From Agromyces ramosus (GTDB taxonomy: Bacteria > Actinomycetota > Actinomycetes > Actinomycetales > Microbacteriaceae): a stretch of 64,000 bases of DNA. The translations under genes were made by a program, and so were the position numbers. The stretch lies in the NCBI RefSeq assembly GCF_030817175.1, contig NZ_JAUSYY010000001.1:1488001-1552000 (forward strand). The letters run 5' to 3'. This document shows positions 42,380-51,146 of this stretch, in pieces (position 1 is the stretch's first letter; the number at the start of each line of letters is the position of its first letter). The notes beneath the pieces are model-generated. The model made no database searches and was not told where the DNA came from. It worked only from the letters and a program-made list of their open reading frames with translations.

Positions 42380-43708
42380 TCACGTGGTGGGCGGCGCCGT
42401 GGGCGCGTCATCCGTCTGCGGCTGCGACGCGACCTCGGTCGCGACATCCGCCGGGTCTCCCTGACGCCGGCTGAGGAACAGGAACGGCACCGCGAGCACT
42501 TGCACGACCCCGCTCACGAGCATCGAGCCGGGGTACCCCCAGATGTCGGCCGAGCGTCCGAGGATCGGCTGGAAGACGGCACCGCCGGCACTGCCGAGCA
42601 GCGAGTCGAACGAGAGGACCGTCGCGCGCTGCTTCGACGGGATCATGTCGTTGAGGTACGCGCGGTGCACGGGATCGTCGATCGAGGACGCGATGCCCCA
42701 CGCGGCGAGCAACAGGAGCGCCACCCAGAAGTTCGTCGTGAACGCCAGGGCGATGAGCACCACCACGCTCGAGAGGGTCGCGAGCAGGATCGCCGAGGTG
42801 CGCTTGCGGAAGAGCCGCCGCACGTACGGCGCGAGGATGCCGCCGACGATGCCCGCCCCCGAGAGGATCGCGGCCGCGAGCCCGGCGATCGAGTAGGCGC
42901 CCTCGTCACCCCAGAGCTCGAGCAGGTACGGCTGCAGGGCGTAGAACACGTAGAAGCCGACACCGGTGGTGAACGGCGTCGCGAGCATGAGCCAGCGCAC
43001 GGGCGGATTGCCGAGACCGTAGCGGACCGACGCCTTGAACACCGTCTTCGTGGCCGAGATCGGCCCGGCGCCGCGTTCGGGTGTGAAGCCCTGGTCGCGC
43101 ATGAGCAGCGCGGCGACGATGAACATGAGCACGAGCACCCCGCCGCGGATCAGGAACGGCACGCCGAGGTCGGTCAGCTGCGCCACGATGCCGCCGAGCA
43201 CCGAGCCCGCGAGCATCGCGACGCTGCCCACGATCATCGCCCGGCCGAACACGGTCTCGAGACTCCCGCGGTACTCGGTCGCGTGGAGCGCATCGACGAG
43301 CCACGCGTCGACTGCACCCGAGAAGAACGTGAACCCGAGCCCGAGCAGCATCGAGACGACCGCCCACGCCCAGAACGGCGACTCCCAGACCCACAGCAGC
43401 CAGTAGAGCACCGTCGTCGCGGCGAGGGTCACGGTGCCCAGCAGGTACGACGCGCGTCGCCCGAGCGTGTCGGCGACGACGCCCGTCGGGATCTCGAAGA
43501 TGAACATGCCGAGGCTGAAGAACGCGTTCGCGGCGAACGCCTCGAGGTTCGACAGCCCTGCGTCGAGTAGGAACAGGGTGTTGATGCCCCAGATGAAGGA
43601 GGCGGCGAGGGTGTTGCCGAGCGTCAGGGTGTAGTAGACGGCCTGCACCCGGCGCGCGGCCGGGTTCGGCGGCATCGACTCCGCGGTGGCGTGCTGGCGA
43701 CGTGTCAC
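42380..43708 (-). CDS. MFS transporter
   Basis: 442 residues from GTG at 43708 (ATG at 43675 is an alternative). Twelve spans: YYTLTLGNTLAASFIWGINTLFL at the start, FEIPTGVVADTLGRRASYLLG (motif A), and an N-terminal half with GAVDAWLVDALHATEYRGSLETVFGRA. This matches the group of MFS permeases of unknown substrate whose signature is DAWLVDAL. The start is set back from the SHOCT gene by a terminator. Confidence 0.87.
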   Translation of the reverse strand: MTRRQHATAESMPPNPAARRVQAVYYTLTLGNTLAASFIWGINTLFLLDAGLSNLEAFAANAFFSLGMFIFEIPTGVVADTLGRRASYLLGTVTLAATTVLYWLLWVWESPFWAWAVVSMLLGLGFTFFSGAVDAWLVDALHATEYRGSLETVFGRAMIVGSVAMLAGSVLGGIVAQLTDLGVPFLIRGGVLVLMFIVAALLMRDQGFTPERGAGPISATKTVFKASVRYGLGNPPVRWLMLATPFTTGVGFYVFYALQPYLLELWGDEGAYSIAGLAAAILSGAGIVGGILAPYVRRLFRKRTSAILLATLSSVVVLIALAFTTNFWVALLLLAAWGIASSIDDPVHRAYLNDMIPSKQRATVLSFDSLLGSAGGAVFQPILGRSADIWGYPGSMLVSGVVQVLAVPFLFLSRRQGDPADVATEVASQPQTDDAPTAPPTT

Positions 43709-43995
43709 CCGTTCATCATGCTCGCCTCGCGGCCGGCAGCCAAGACCCGGTCTTCCCGGGCGTCGCCCGACCGTGCAGGGCGAGTGGGCGAGAGCCTCCG
43801 CACATGGCGCCCTTGCTGATCGCCGCGACGCCGACTGAGGTCGCTCGTGTACCAGCGGCCCCACGCGAGCACGGCACGGTCGATGCGAGGCACGGATGGC
43901 GCGAGCTGTCGCGCCTCGAACAGCGGCTCGCCGAGCGGCGCGGTCTCGTCGGCGGTCATGCGCGAGTTGGCAAGGGGCTCTCCCGCGACGACGCA

Positions 43996-44030
43996 AAGGG
44001 CCCGTTCGGCGGTTGCACGAACGGGCCCTT
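43996..44030. terminator. Hairpin terminator after the SHOCT gene
   Basis: AAGGGCCCGTTCG and its exact complement CGAACGGGCCCTT, 13 perfect pairs with a 9-nt loop. On the minus strand it is followed by TTTGCG, a short T-run. It ends 13 bp from the SHOCT stop. Confidence 0.85.
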
Positions 44031-44042
44031 CGACGTGTACTC

Positions 44043-44435
44043 CTATCCGGCGGCCATGGCCTTCGACTTCAGCAGGTCGAACTCGCCCTGGCTGATGGTG
44101 CCCGCGTCGAGCAGGGCCTTGGCCTTCGCGATCTCGTCGGTCGAGCTCGTGCTCGCGACGCTGCGGATGTAGGCGTCGGTCTCGCTCCGAGCCTGCTGCT
44201 GCTCCCGAGCAGACCGCTCGGCCATGCCGCGGCCGCGCGCGATCAGGTAGACGAGTGCGCCGAGGAACGGGCAGAGCACCAGGAAGATGACCCAGAGCGC
44301 CTTGACCCATCCGTTCATCGTGTGATCGCGGAAGATGTCGGCGATGATCGAGAACAGCACCATGAGGTACGCGATGAACACGTACACCCAGAAGAACCAC
44401 CAGATCACATCCCAGAAGCTGGTCCAGATGCTCAT
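44043..44435 (-). CDS. Membrane protein with phospholipase-D-type N-terminus and SHOCT domain
   Basis: 130 residues from ATG at 44435, with GGAGG 6 bp upstream. Two spans (FWDVIWWFFWVYVFIAYLMVLFSIIADIF and WVKALWVIFLVLCPFLGALVYLIARGRGM), the PLDc_N layout, then a linker and a C-terminal SHOCT motif: DEIAKAKALLDAGTISQGEFDLLKSKAM. SHOCT is a short oligomerisation module. Role unknown. Confidence 0.9.
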   Translation of the reverse strand: MSIWTSFWDVIWWFFWVYVFIAYLMVLFSIIADIFRDHTMNGWVKALWVIFLVLCPFLGALVYLIARGRGMAERSAREQQQARSETDAYIRSVASTSSTDEIAKAKALLDAGTISQGEFDLLKSKAMAAG

Positions 44436-44535
44436 GCGAACCTCCATCGTCGTCGTGGTGCCCGGGCATCCGGCGGAGTCGGTCCGCCGTGATGTGAGCA
44501 CAAGCTAGCACCGCGGTTCGCTCGGCCGATAGAGC

Positions 44536-45093
44536 TCAGAACCGCCGCGTGAAGGGCATCGGCCTGCGCATGCGAATCAGCAGCACGATCGGGATGAGCA
44601 CGTAGGGCAGGTTGAACGCGAGGAACTTCACGGGATTCGGGGTCAGGAACTCGGGCTCACCGAAGAACTCGACGCCGAACACGATGATGCCCGTGATCGA
44701 GGCGATCATGGTCGCGTAGACGACGCTCGGCAGCTGGATCCAGTTCCAGGCCCTGATGAGCGAGATGACGAGCAGCAGGTAGAAGACCGGGTAGACGAAC
44801 GCCGAGAGACCCGTGACGATCCGCATCCACACGGGTGGGTCCATGAAGAGCGGGTCGGTGTCGTGCGCGTACCAGTGGTTGGCGTTCACGAGGAAGTTCG
44901 TCGACGGCTGCGAGAAGTCCACGCCGAGCGTCGGCAGCATGTCGCTGATCATGCTCGTCACCGTGAACAACGAGAACACGACGATGAGGAACCAGTCGAA
45001 GGGGCGCTCGCGCAGGCGGAGGTTCGGGGGCGGCACCGGTTCGGTGGATGCCGCAGCAGGGGTCGATGCGTCAGGGGTCGTCACAGCGGTCAT
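44536..45093 (-). CDS. EXPERA/TMEM97-like membrane protein
   Basis: 185 residues. Four spans with the order RPFDWFLIVVFSLFTVTSMISDM, a loop with DPLFMDPPVWM, LSAFVYPVFYLLLVISLIRAW, WIQLPSVVYATMIASITGIIVF and the last LPYVLIPIVLLIRMRRPMPF. This matches the EXPERA fold of TMEM97 and emopamil-binding protein, sterol and sphingolipid isomerases or chaperones in eukaryotes. The acidic residues expected for isomerase activity are not clear. Bacterial role unknown. Confidence 0.65.
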   Translation of the reverse strand: MTAVTTPDASTPAAASTEPVPPPNLRLRERPFDWFLIVVFSLFTVTSMISDMLPTLGVDFSQPSTNFLVNANHWYAHDTDPLFMDPPVWMRIVTGLSAFVYPVFYLLLVISLIRAWNWIQLPSVVYATMIASITGIIVFGVEFFGEPEFLTPNPVKFLAFNLPYVLIPIVLLIRMRRPMPFTRRF

Positions 45094-45148
45094 GCGCCCA
45101 GAGCGTAGCGGTCGGACGTCCCGCGACGCCACGATCCGCGTGCGACGG

Positions 45149-45964
45149 TCACGGGAGGGCCGCGCCGATCGCCGATGAGGTGCGCTCCGCGAGTCCGCCG
45201 GCGGGCACTGCGACCCGGAGTTGCACGCCGGCCGCGACCAGCTGGTCGAGTTCCCCCTGATCGGCAGCCACATCGGTGACGAGCATGTCGATGCGCTCGG
45301 TCTCGACGGTCTGCACCATCGAGTCGACGCCGACCTTCGTGTGATCGGCGAGCACGACGACGCGCTTCGCGGAGTCGACGGCCGCGCGGTCGATGCTCGC
45401 CACGTGCATGTTGGGCGTGCTCAGCCCGTTCGCCGCAGTGAGCCCGTTGCCCGAGAGGAACACCTTGTGGAATCGCAGGCGGGAGACCGCCTTCTCGGCC
45501 TCGCCGCCGATCACGCCGCGGATGCTGCCACGGAGGATGCCGCCGATGAGCAGCACCTCCACGTCGGGCGCATCGAAGAGGGCGTTCGCGACGAGCACCG
45601 ACGTCGTCGCGACCATGAGCCGCCGACCGGTCAGCCGCTGGGCGAGCGCCTGCGTGGTGGTCCCCGGGCACAGCATGATGACATCGCCGTCATCGACGAG
45701 CTCGGCGGCGAGCGCCGCCATCGCGAGCTTCTCCTCGGCCGCCACCACGGCCTTCTCCCGGTAGCTCGGTTCATCCATCCTCGAGCGGCCGACGGATGCC
45801 CCGCCGCGATGCCTGACGACGAGGCCGACCGCCTCGAGGGCCTTCAGGTCGCGCCGGATGGTGATCTCGGAAGCGCGCACCATACGCGCGAGGTCGGCGA
45901 CCGACGCGGATCCGTGCACGGAGAGCGCCGACAGGATCACCTGGCGGCGCTCCTCGGTGAACAT
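45149..45964 (-). CDS. DeoR/GlpR-family transcriptional regulator
   Basis: 271 residues. Winged helix at the N-terminus (RRQVILSALSVHGSASVADLARMVRASEITIRRDLKALEAVG), and a DeoR sugar-phosphate domain with LCPGTTTQALAQRL, VATTSVLVANAL, IGGILRGSIRGVIGGEAE and VVLADHTKVG. Located downstream of the GH97 gene on the same strand but separated by a terminator, so expressed separately. It likely senses a phosphorylated sugar made from the glycosidase product. Confidence 0.9.
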   Translation of the reverse strand: MFTEERRQVILSALSVHGSASVADLARMVRASEITIRRDLKALEAVGLVVRHRGGASVGRSRMDEPSYREKAVVAAEEKLAMAALAAELVDDGDVIMLCPGTTTQALAQRLTGRRLMVATTSVLVANALFDAPDVEVLLIGGILRGSIRGVIGGEAEKAVSRLRFHKVFLSGNGLTAANGLSTPNMHVASIDRAAVDSAKRVVVLADHTKVGVDSMVQTVETERIDMLVTDVAADQGELDQLVAAGVQLRVAVPAGGLAERTSSAIGAALP

Positions 45965-46031
45965 CTGGGACCCTCCCCTGCGAGGCTTCAGCCGGTGGCT
46001 GTCCGGTCGTCATCCAGCCTAGGCGGATGGT

Positions 46032-46068
46032 GCCGGGGGCACCGGATCCGGCGATCCGGTGCCCCGGC
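46032..46068 (-). terminator. Hairpin terminator after the GH97 gene
   Basis: GCCGGGGGCACCGGATC and GATCCGGTGCCCCGGC pair over 16 positions with one bulged G; loop CGGC. It starts 5 bases behind the GH97 stop and separates it from the DeoR gene. Confidence 0.85.
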
Positions 46069-46072
46069 CAGG

Positions 46073-49000
46073 TCAGCTCCCGCTGCAGGTGACCTTCGCG
46101 TCCGCCCAGTCGGCGTGGTCGAAGTTCTTGCCGTTGGTCGCCTCATCGGCCACGAGGCGCAGACGCTGCACGCCACTGACGTCGATGCTGAGCGGCATGG
46201 CCGCGTCGTCGTTCGTGAGCACCCGCGTCTCGCCGAGCAGCACGCCGTCGCCGTAGACGAGGAACTTCACCGAGCCGATGCCGCTCTCGCCGGGCGTCTC
46301 GAGCACCTCGTCGTCGATGCCCACGACCGCGTCGAAGGCCGAACAGGTTCCGCCGAGCCACGCGGTGATCGCACCCGTGGCGTGCATGCCGACGCCCTTC
46401 GGGTAGGTCACGTCGTCGATCTCGATGGGACGTCCGTCGTTCGCGGCAGCCTGCCCGTTGGACAGGTCGCGCTCGACCGGGCCGTAGCCGTTCGACTGCT
46501 CGAGCCACTCGAGGTCGGAGACGAAGTTCACTCCGCTGAGCGGCCTCGGCGTCACCCACAGCGTCGATTGGCTCGCCGCCGTGCGCACTTCGTTGCCGAT
46601 GCGGTACGTGACCTCGACCGGGATCTCGACCCTGCCGCTCACGCCGTCCTCCGGAACGGTGAGGGTCCAGGATGCCTCGAGCGCCTCGCCCGTGGCGAGC
46701 GACTTCGCTGTGACGCTCTCACCCTCGACCCCCCATCCGTCGGGAACCACCGGCGAGACGGCGACCTTCTTCGCGTCGGCGTCGACGGCGAACGAGGCGT
46801 GGAGCTCGACCGTCGACCCCGGCGCGACGTCGGCGGAGGACGGCTCGACCGTGAGGTCGACCGCTGCCCATGGCTCGGCGGGGTCGAGGCAGCTCTCGCG
46901 TCGGGGCTTGTCGAGGCAGACGATCGCGGCGAACCCGCCGTTGGTCGCCGTCGGGATCGAGATGGTCTGGTCCTTGGTCGTGTGCGTCGTGGTGAGCACG
47001 GTCGCGGAGCCGTTGGTCCCGTCATCCGTCAGCAGGTCGACGATGAGGTGCTTGCCCCCGAACTGCGCGAGCGGCAGCTGCAGCGCATCGCCGGATCCGG
47101 CGCGCATGCCGCCGATGTACCAGCGGTCTCCGGCGCGTCGTGCGAGCACGATGTCACTCGCCGGGGTGCCGCTCACGAGCTGGGTCTCGTCCCAGTGCGC
47201 GGGCAGGCTCTGCAGGAAGCGCTCGGCGTTCGGCTCGGCGGCGTACGCCTCCGGCTTGTCGGAGAGGTGCTGCCAGCCCGACTCGTAGACGATGCTCATC
47301 GCGACCTCGTGCGCCTTCGACGAGTTGCCGTTGCCGCGCGAGAAGGTGACCGGCGTCCAGTCCATCGATCCCACGACGTTGCGCGCGAACGGAACCATCA
47401 GGCTCCGGGCGGGGCTGATTCCGTTCTCCGCCCCGCGCACCGCCTCGTAGCTCATGATGTGCGGCCAGGTGCGCTGCATGCCGGTGGGCAGCGATGCGCC
47501 GTGGAAGTTGATCATGAGGTGGTTGGCCGCGGTGTCGGCTGCGATCTGGTCGTACCACTGGTGGATCACCTGGCTGTCGGTGTCCATGAAGTCCACCTTG
47601 ATGCCCGTGACCCCCCACGAGGCGATGCGGGGCAGCCACTCGTCGCGCTGCTCCTGCGTGCGAAGGTCACGGCTGTGGAACCAGATGATGACGTCGACGC
47701 CCTTGGTCTCGGCGTAGCGCACGGTGCGCGGCACCCAGCTCGCGTCCCAGCCCTCGTCGAGGAGCACGTACTCCCAGCCGTTGCGGGCGGAGAGGTCGAT
47801 GAAGTCGCGCTGGCGCGCCTCGTCCTTCGGGCTGTTCCAGTCGGTGAGCCAGCTCCAGCTCGAGACGCCCGGCTTGATCCACGACGCGTCCTCGTCGTCG
47901 AGCTGGTTCGGCGTCGCGAGGTCGTCGACCAGCGTCGACTCGACGATCGTGTCGAGGCCGCCCACGATGGCGACACGCCACGGGGTCGAGAGGTCGCCGG
48001 TGGTCGTGACCGGTGCACCCTGGAAGAGGTCCACGCCGTAGCGCAATGTGCCCGCGGCGTGCGCGAGGTGGGAGCCGGAGTAGTCGCCGTGCAGGTCCGC
48101 CTCCGTGAGCAGCACATAGTGCCCGCCCTGCTGGAACAGGGCCGGGTAGCCGACGTTGCCCGTGCCGTTCGAGGCCGTCGCGGAGGTCTGCATCCATTCG
48201 GCCTCGTAGTTCACGGCGTAGGAACGCTGCATCCACGCGGCGCCGTCGACCGGGAGCTCCCATGCTCCCGACTCATCGTCGACGCGGTGTTCACCTTCGC
48301 CGGCGACGAGGTAGCGGTAGGCGGCACCGTCGTCGGAGAGTCGCACGGCGATGGCGAACCGCCCACCCGCTTCGTTCGCGAACTCGAACACCGACTCGCT
48401 GAAGGTGTACGCGCGCTCCTCCTGCTTGCCGGTGACCATCGTGTACGCATCGGCGACGACGCTGTCGGTGCGCCCGACGAACGTCAGTCCGTCGCGGAAG
48501 TCGCCGTCGCTGCCCATGATGCCCAGACGAGTCGCCTGCACGAGCGTGGTCTCACCGTTCACGACGTCGAGCGCCACGCGCCCGGCGGAGTCGAGCTTCA
48601 GCACGCCGTCGATGGTCGAGCCCTCGGGTCCGTCGAGGTCCCACTGCTCGACGACGACCGGCTCCTCGGGAGCCTCGTCGCCGCACGCGAGCTTCGCGTC
48701 GCCCCAGTCGGCGTGATCGAAGTTCTTGCCGTTGGTGGCCTCGTGAGCGACGAGCCGCAGCACCTCGATGCCCGTGACATCCGCCGCCAGCTCGACGGCC
48801 GGGTCGTTGCCCGTGACGACGCCGGTCTCGGCCAGCAGCGCCCCGTCGCCGAACACCTGGAACCGCACGGTGCCGACTCCCGACGTCACCTCGTCGTCGA
48901 GTCCGACCATCGCGCTGAACGCGGTGCAGTTCGCGCCGAGCTCGACCGACAGCGCACCCGTGGCGTGCATGCCGATGCCCTTCGGGTAGACGATGCCGCC

Positions 49001-49234
49001 GATGGTGATCGGTTTGCCGTCGCCGGCGGCGGATTCCCCGTTCGACGCGTCGCGCTCGATCGGCCCCCAGCCGTTCGATTCGTTCAGCCAGGGAAGGTCG
49101 GAGACGAACACGTCGCCGATGGGCACGTCGGCGAACGCCGGTGGGGCCGAGAGGGCGACGAGACCGCCACCGATGAGTGTTCCGGTCACGACGGCCGCGA
49201 TGGCGGTTCGCCGGCGATGAGTGTGGCGGGGCAC
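46073..49234 (-). CDS. Secreted GH97 alpha-glycosidase with two NPCBM domains
   Basis: 1053 residues, GTG start with AGGAG upstream; signal peptide ending near ALSAPPAFA. Order: NPCBM domain (about 40-185; WLNESNGWGPIERDASNG, KGIGMHATG), GH97 beta-sandwich and TIM barrel (about 200-780), a NEW3-type linker domain (about 795-890), and a second NPCBM (about 905-1053; WLEQSNGYGPVERDLSNG, KGVGMHATG). In the barrel, WGVTGIKVDFMDTDSQ puts an Asp (548) where the retaining GH97 enzymes have their nucleophile, pointing to alpha-galactosidase rather than the inverting SusB type. YESGWQHLSDKPEAY is also a family landmark. It acts outside the cell on plant or fungal galactosides. Confidence 0.92.
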   Translation of the reverse strand: MPRHTHRRRTAIAAVVTGTLIGGGLVALSAPPAFADVPIGDVFVSDLPWLNESNGWGPIERDASNGESAAGDGKPITIGGIVYPKGIGMHATGALSVELGANCTAFSAMVGLDDEVTSGVGTVRFQVFGDGALLAETGVVTGNDPAVELAADVTGIEVLRLVAHEATNGKNFDHADWGDAKLACGDEAPEEPVVVEQWDLDGPEGSTIDGVLKLDSAGRVALDVVNGETTLVQATRLGIMGSDGDFRDGLTFVGRTDSVVADAYTMVTGKQEERAYTFSESVFEFANEAGGRFAIAVRLSDDGAAYRYLVAGEGEHRVDDESGAWELPVDGAAWMQRSYAVNYEAEWMQTSATASNGTGNVGYPALFQQGGHYVLLTEADLHGDYSGSHLAHAAGTLRYGVDLFQGAPVTTTGDLSTPWRVAIVGGLDTIVESTLVDDLATPNQLDDEDASWIKPGVSSWSWLTDWNSPKDEARQRDFIDLSARNGWEYVLLDEGWDASWVPRTVRYAETKGVDVIIWFHSRDLRTQEQRDEWLPRIASWGVTGIKVDFMDTDSQVIHQWYDQIAADTAANHLMINFHGASLPTGMQRTWPHIMSYEAVRGAENGISPARSLMVPFARNVVGSMDWTPVTFSRGNGNSSKAHEVAMSIVYESGWQHLSDKPEAYAAEPNAERFLQSLPAHWDETQLVSGTPASDIVLARRAGDRWYIGGMRAGSGDALQLPLAQFGGKHLIVDLLTDDGTNGSATVLTTTHTTKDQTISIPTATNGGFAAIVCLDKPRRESCLDPAEPWAAVDLTVEPSSADVAPGSTVELHASFAVDADAKKVAVSPVVPDGWGVEGESVTAKSLATGEALEASWTLTVPEDGVSGRVEIPVEVTYRIGNEVRTAASQSTLWVTPRPLSGVNFVSDLEWLEQSNGYGPVERDLSNGQAAANDGRPIEIDDVTYPKGVGMHATGAITAWLGGTCSAFDAVVGIDDEVLETPGESGIGSVKFLVYGDGVLLGETRVLTNDDAAMPLSIDVSGVQRLRLVADEATNGKNFDHADWADAKVTCSGS

Positions 49235-49294
49235 GAGGTCTCCTTCGACGGTCGCGACCCTCGTTCGAGGGCCCGGGCTCAGGCTAGGAAGCGG

Positions 49295-49363
49295 TGATCG
49301 AATCGGTCAACGAAGTGATCGGTATCGATCAGAAGTCGACCGTGCAACGATCAGTTCCGATCA
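49295..49363. promoter_or_regulatory. Cluster of TGATCG/CGATCA half-sites upstream of GH97
   Basis: A perfect inverted repeat TGATCG-GTAT-CGATCA (49316-49331) is flanked by TGATCGAATCGGTCA (49295-49309) and by two direct CGATCA copies (49348-49353, 49358-49363). They lie 61-130 bp before the GH97 start, so they are a probable operator region, perhaps for the nearby DeoR protein or an unlinked repressor. Confidence 0.6.
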
Positions 49364-49471
49364 CGGGATGTCGCCGAGTGCCACGTATTCGGTGGAGCTG
49401 TCGATTCCGCCGATCGGTCGGCGTCGGTATGGTGACGGCGTGATCACGCGCCGCACGAGGAGGATGACCAC

Positions 49472-49804
49472 ATGTCGAAATACCTGATCCTGATCTTCCA
49501 GGACGCGGCGGCCGCACAGCCCCCGGGCGACACGGTGAGCGTGCGCTACCGCGAGTTCATGGAGCGTCACGGCGCATCGCTGCGCGGCGGCGTCGCGCTC
49601 GAGAATCCCGACACCGCCACGTCGATCCGGCGCGACGAAGCCGGGGAGCCGATCGTCACCGACGGCCCGTTCGCCGAGTCGAAGGAGGCGCTCGGCGGCA
49701 CGTTCCTCATCGAGGCGGCCGATCTCGACGAGGCACTCGCGATCGCCAGGGAGGTTCCCGCCGGGATCGGCGTGGAGGTCCGGCCGGTTCGGCTGGTGAG
49801 CTGA
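49472..49804 (+). CDS. YCII-related (DGPF) protein
   Basis: 110 residues. YCII fold with SKYLILIFQDAAA, GGVALENPDTATSIR and the signature DGPFAESKEALGGTFLIEA. Two bases separate it from the sigma factor gene, so the two are coupled. A paralogue of the pair at 33.2-34.9 kb, but in the opposite gene order relative to transcription distance and clearly diverged. Confidence 0.9.
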   Translation: MSKYLILIFQDAAAAQPPGDTVSVRYREFMERHGASLRGGVALENPDTATSIRRDEAGEPIVTDGPFAESKEALGGTFLIEAADLDEALAIAREVPAGIGVEVRPVRLVS

Positions 49805-49806
49805 AC

Positions 49807-51060
49807 GTGTCGGCCGCCAGCTCCGAGGTCACCGAAGCGGTCGAGCGGGCGCACCGCGAGTGGGCCTTCGTGCTGGCGGCCACGATCCGGGTTGCGGGCG
49901 ACATCGAGTCGGCCGAGGAGGCGGTGCAGGACGCGTACGCGAGCGCGCTCGCGACCTGGGGAAGCCGCGGCATCCCGTCGAATCCGGCCGCGTGGCTGAC
50001 CGTCACGGCGCGCCGGCGGGCACTCGATGTCCGACGGCGTGAGGCGACCGCGCGGCGGGCGCTGCCGAAGCTCCTCGAGCCGGAACCGGCGGCGGTCGAC
50101 GAGCTGGCCGACGTCGGAGACGACATCCCCGACGAACGGCTCCGCCTGATCTTCACGTGCTGCCACCCGGCACTCGCCCCCGAGGCGCAGGTCGCCCTGA
50201 CCCTGCGCCTCGTGTGCGGCCTCTCGACCGCCGAGATCGCCCGGGCCTTCCTCGTACCCGAAGCCACCATGGCGGCGCGCATCACCCGCGCGAAGCGCAA
50301 GATCCGCGTCGCGGGAATCCCGTACCGCGTGCCCGAGGGCCGCGAACTCCGCCCTCGCCTCGAACAGGTGCTCGCGGTCGTGCACCTCGTGTACACGACC
50401 GGGCACACGGCTCCATCCGGGGCCGAGCTGATGCGACGAGACCTCGCCGAGCGCGGTCTCGAACTGGCACGGATGCTTCGCGCGCTGCTCCCCGCCGACC
50501 CCGACGTCGCCGGGCTGCTCGCGCTCATCATCCTGACCGACGCGCGCCGGGACGCCCGCGCCGACGCCGACGGCCGACTCGTGCTGCTCGAAGACCAGGA
50601 TCGGGCCCGCTGGGATCGCGACGCGATCACCGAGGGTGTCGCACTGGTCCGGGCGTCGTTGCTCGCGCTGCCCACCGGCCGGTTCGGCCTGATGGCGGCC
50701 ATCGCCGCTGTTCACGATGAGAGCCCGTCGTGGGCGCACACCGACTGGGGCGAGATCCTCGCGCTCTACGACCTGCTCCGCGAGGTCTGGACGTCGCCGG
50801 TCGTCGAGCTGAACCGTGCGATCGCGCTCAGCTTCGCCGTCGGCCCGCAGCACGGCCTCGAGCGGCTCGACGAGCTCGCCGCGGATCCGCGGCTGGCGCG
50901 GTATCCGTACCTGTCCGCCGCACGAGCGGACTGCCTCAGGCGCCTGGGCCGCATCGCCGAGGCACGGATCGCGTACGACGAGTCGCTGATCCTCACCGAC
51001 AACGAGGTGGAGCGAGAGTTCCTCACGGCACGCTCCCGCAGTCTCGACGCCGGGCCCTGA
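49807..51060 (+). CDS. RNA polymerase sigma factor with DUF6596 extension
   Basis: 417 residues, GTG start. Sigma region 2: SAEEAVQDAYASALATWGSRGIPSNPAAWLTVTARRRALDV; region 4: LTLRLVCGLSTAEIARAFLVPEATMAARITRAKRKI; then DUF6596 with a TPR-like end (VVELNRAIALSFAVGPQHGLERLDEL). Second member of this class in the window. The YCII partner is directly upstream. Confidence 0.92.
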   Translation: MSAASSEVTEAVERAHREWAFVLAATIRVAGDIESAEEAVQDAYASALATWGSRGIPSNPAAWLTVTARRRALDVRRREATARRALPKLLEPEPAAVDELADVGDDIPDERLRLIFTCCHPALAPEAQVALTLRLVCGLSTAEIARAFLVPEATMAARITRAKRKIRVAGIPYRVPEGRELRPRLEQVLAVVHLVYTTGHTAPSGAELMRRDLAERGLELARMLRALLPADPDVAGLLALIILTDARRDARADADGRLVLLEDQDRARWDRDAITEGVALVRASLLALPTGRFGLMAAIAAVHDESPSWAHTDWGEILALYDLLREVWTSPVVELNRAIALSFAVGPQHGLERLDELAADPRLARYPYLSAARADCLRRLGRIAEARIAYDESLILTDNEVEREFLTARSRSLDAGP

Positions 51061-51146
51061 TCCCGGGCATCCGTGAGCGCGTGCTCGACGCGCATCTCCG
51101 CCATGCGGCGGAGTCGGCGGCGGCACCCACTCGCTAGCGTGGAGCG

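Noticed and set aside
45221..49297. A 1358-codon open frame on the plus strand opposite GH97 and DeoR
   Set aside because: It is the antisense of two clear genes and its translation is Arg/Val/Asp/Gly-rich without any domain; long antisense frames are normal at this GC content.
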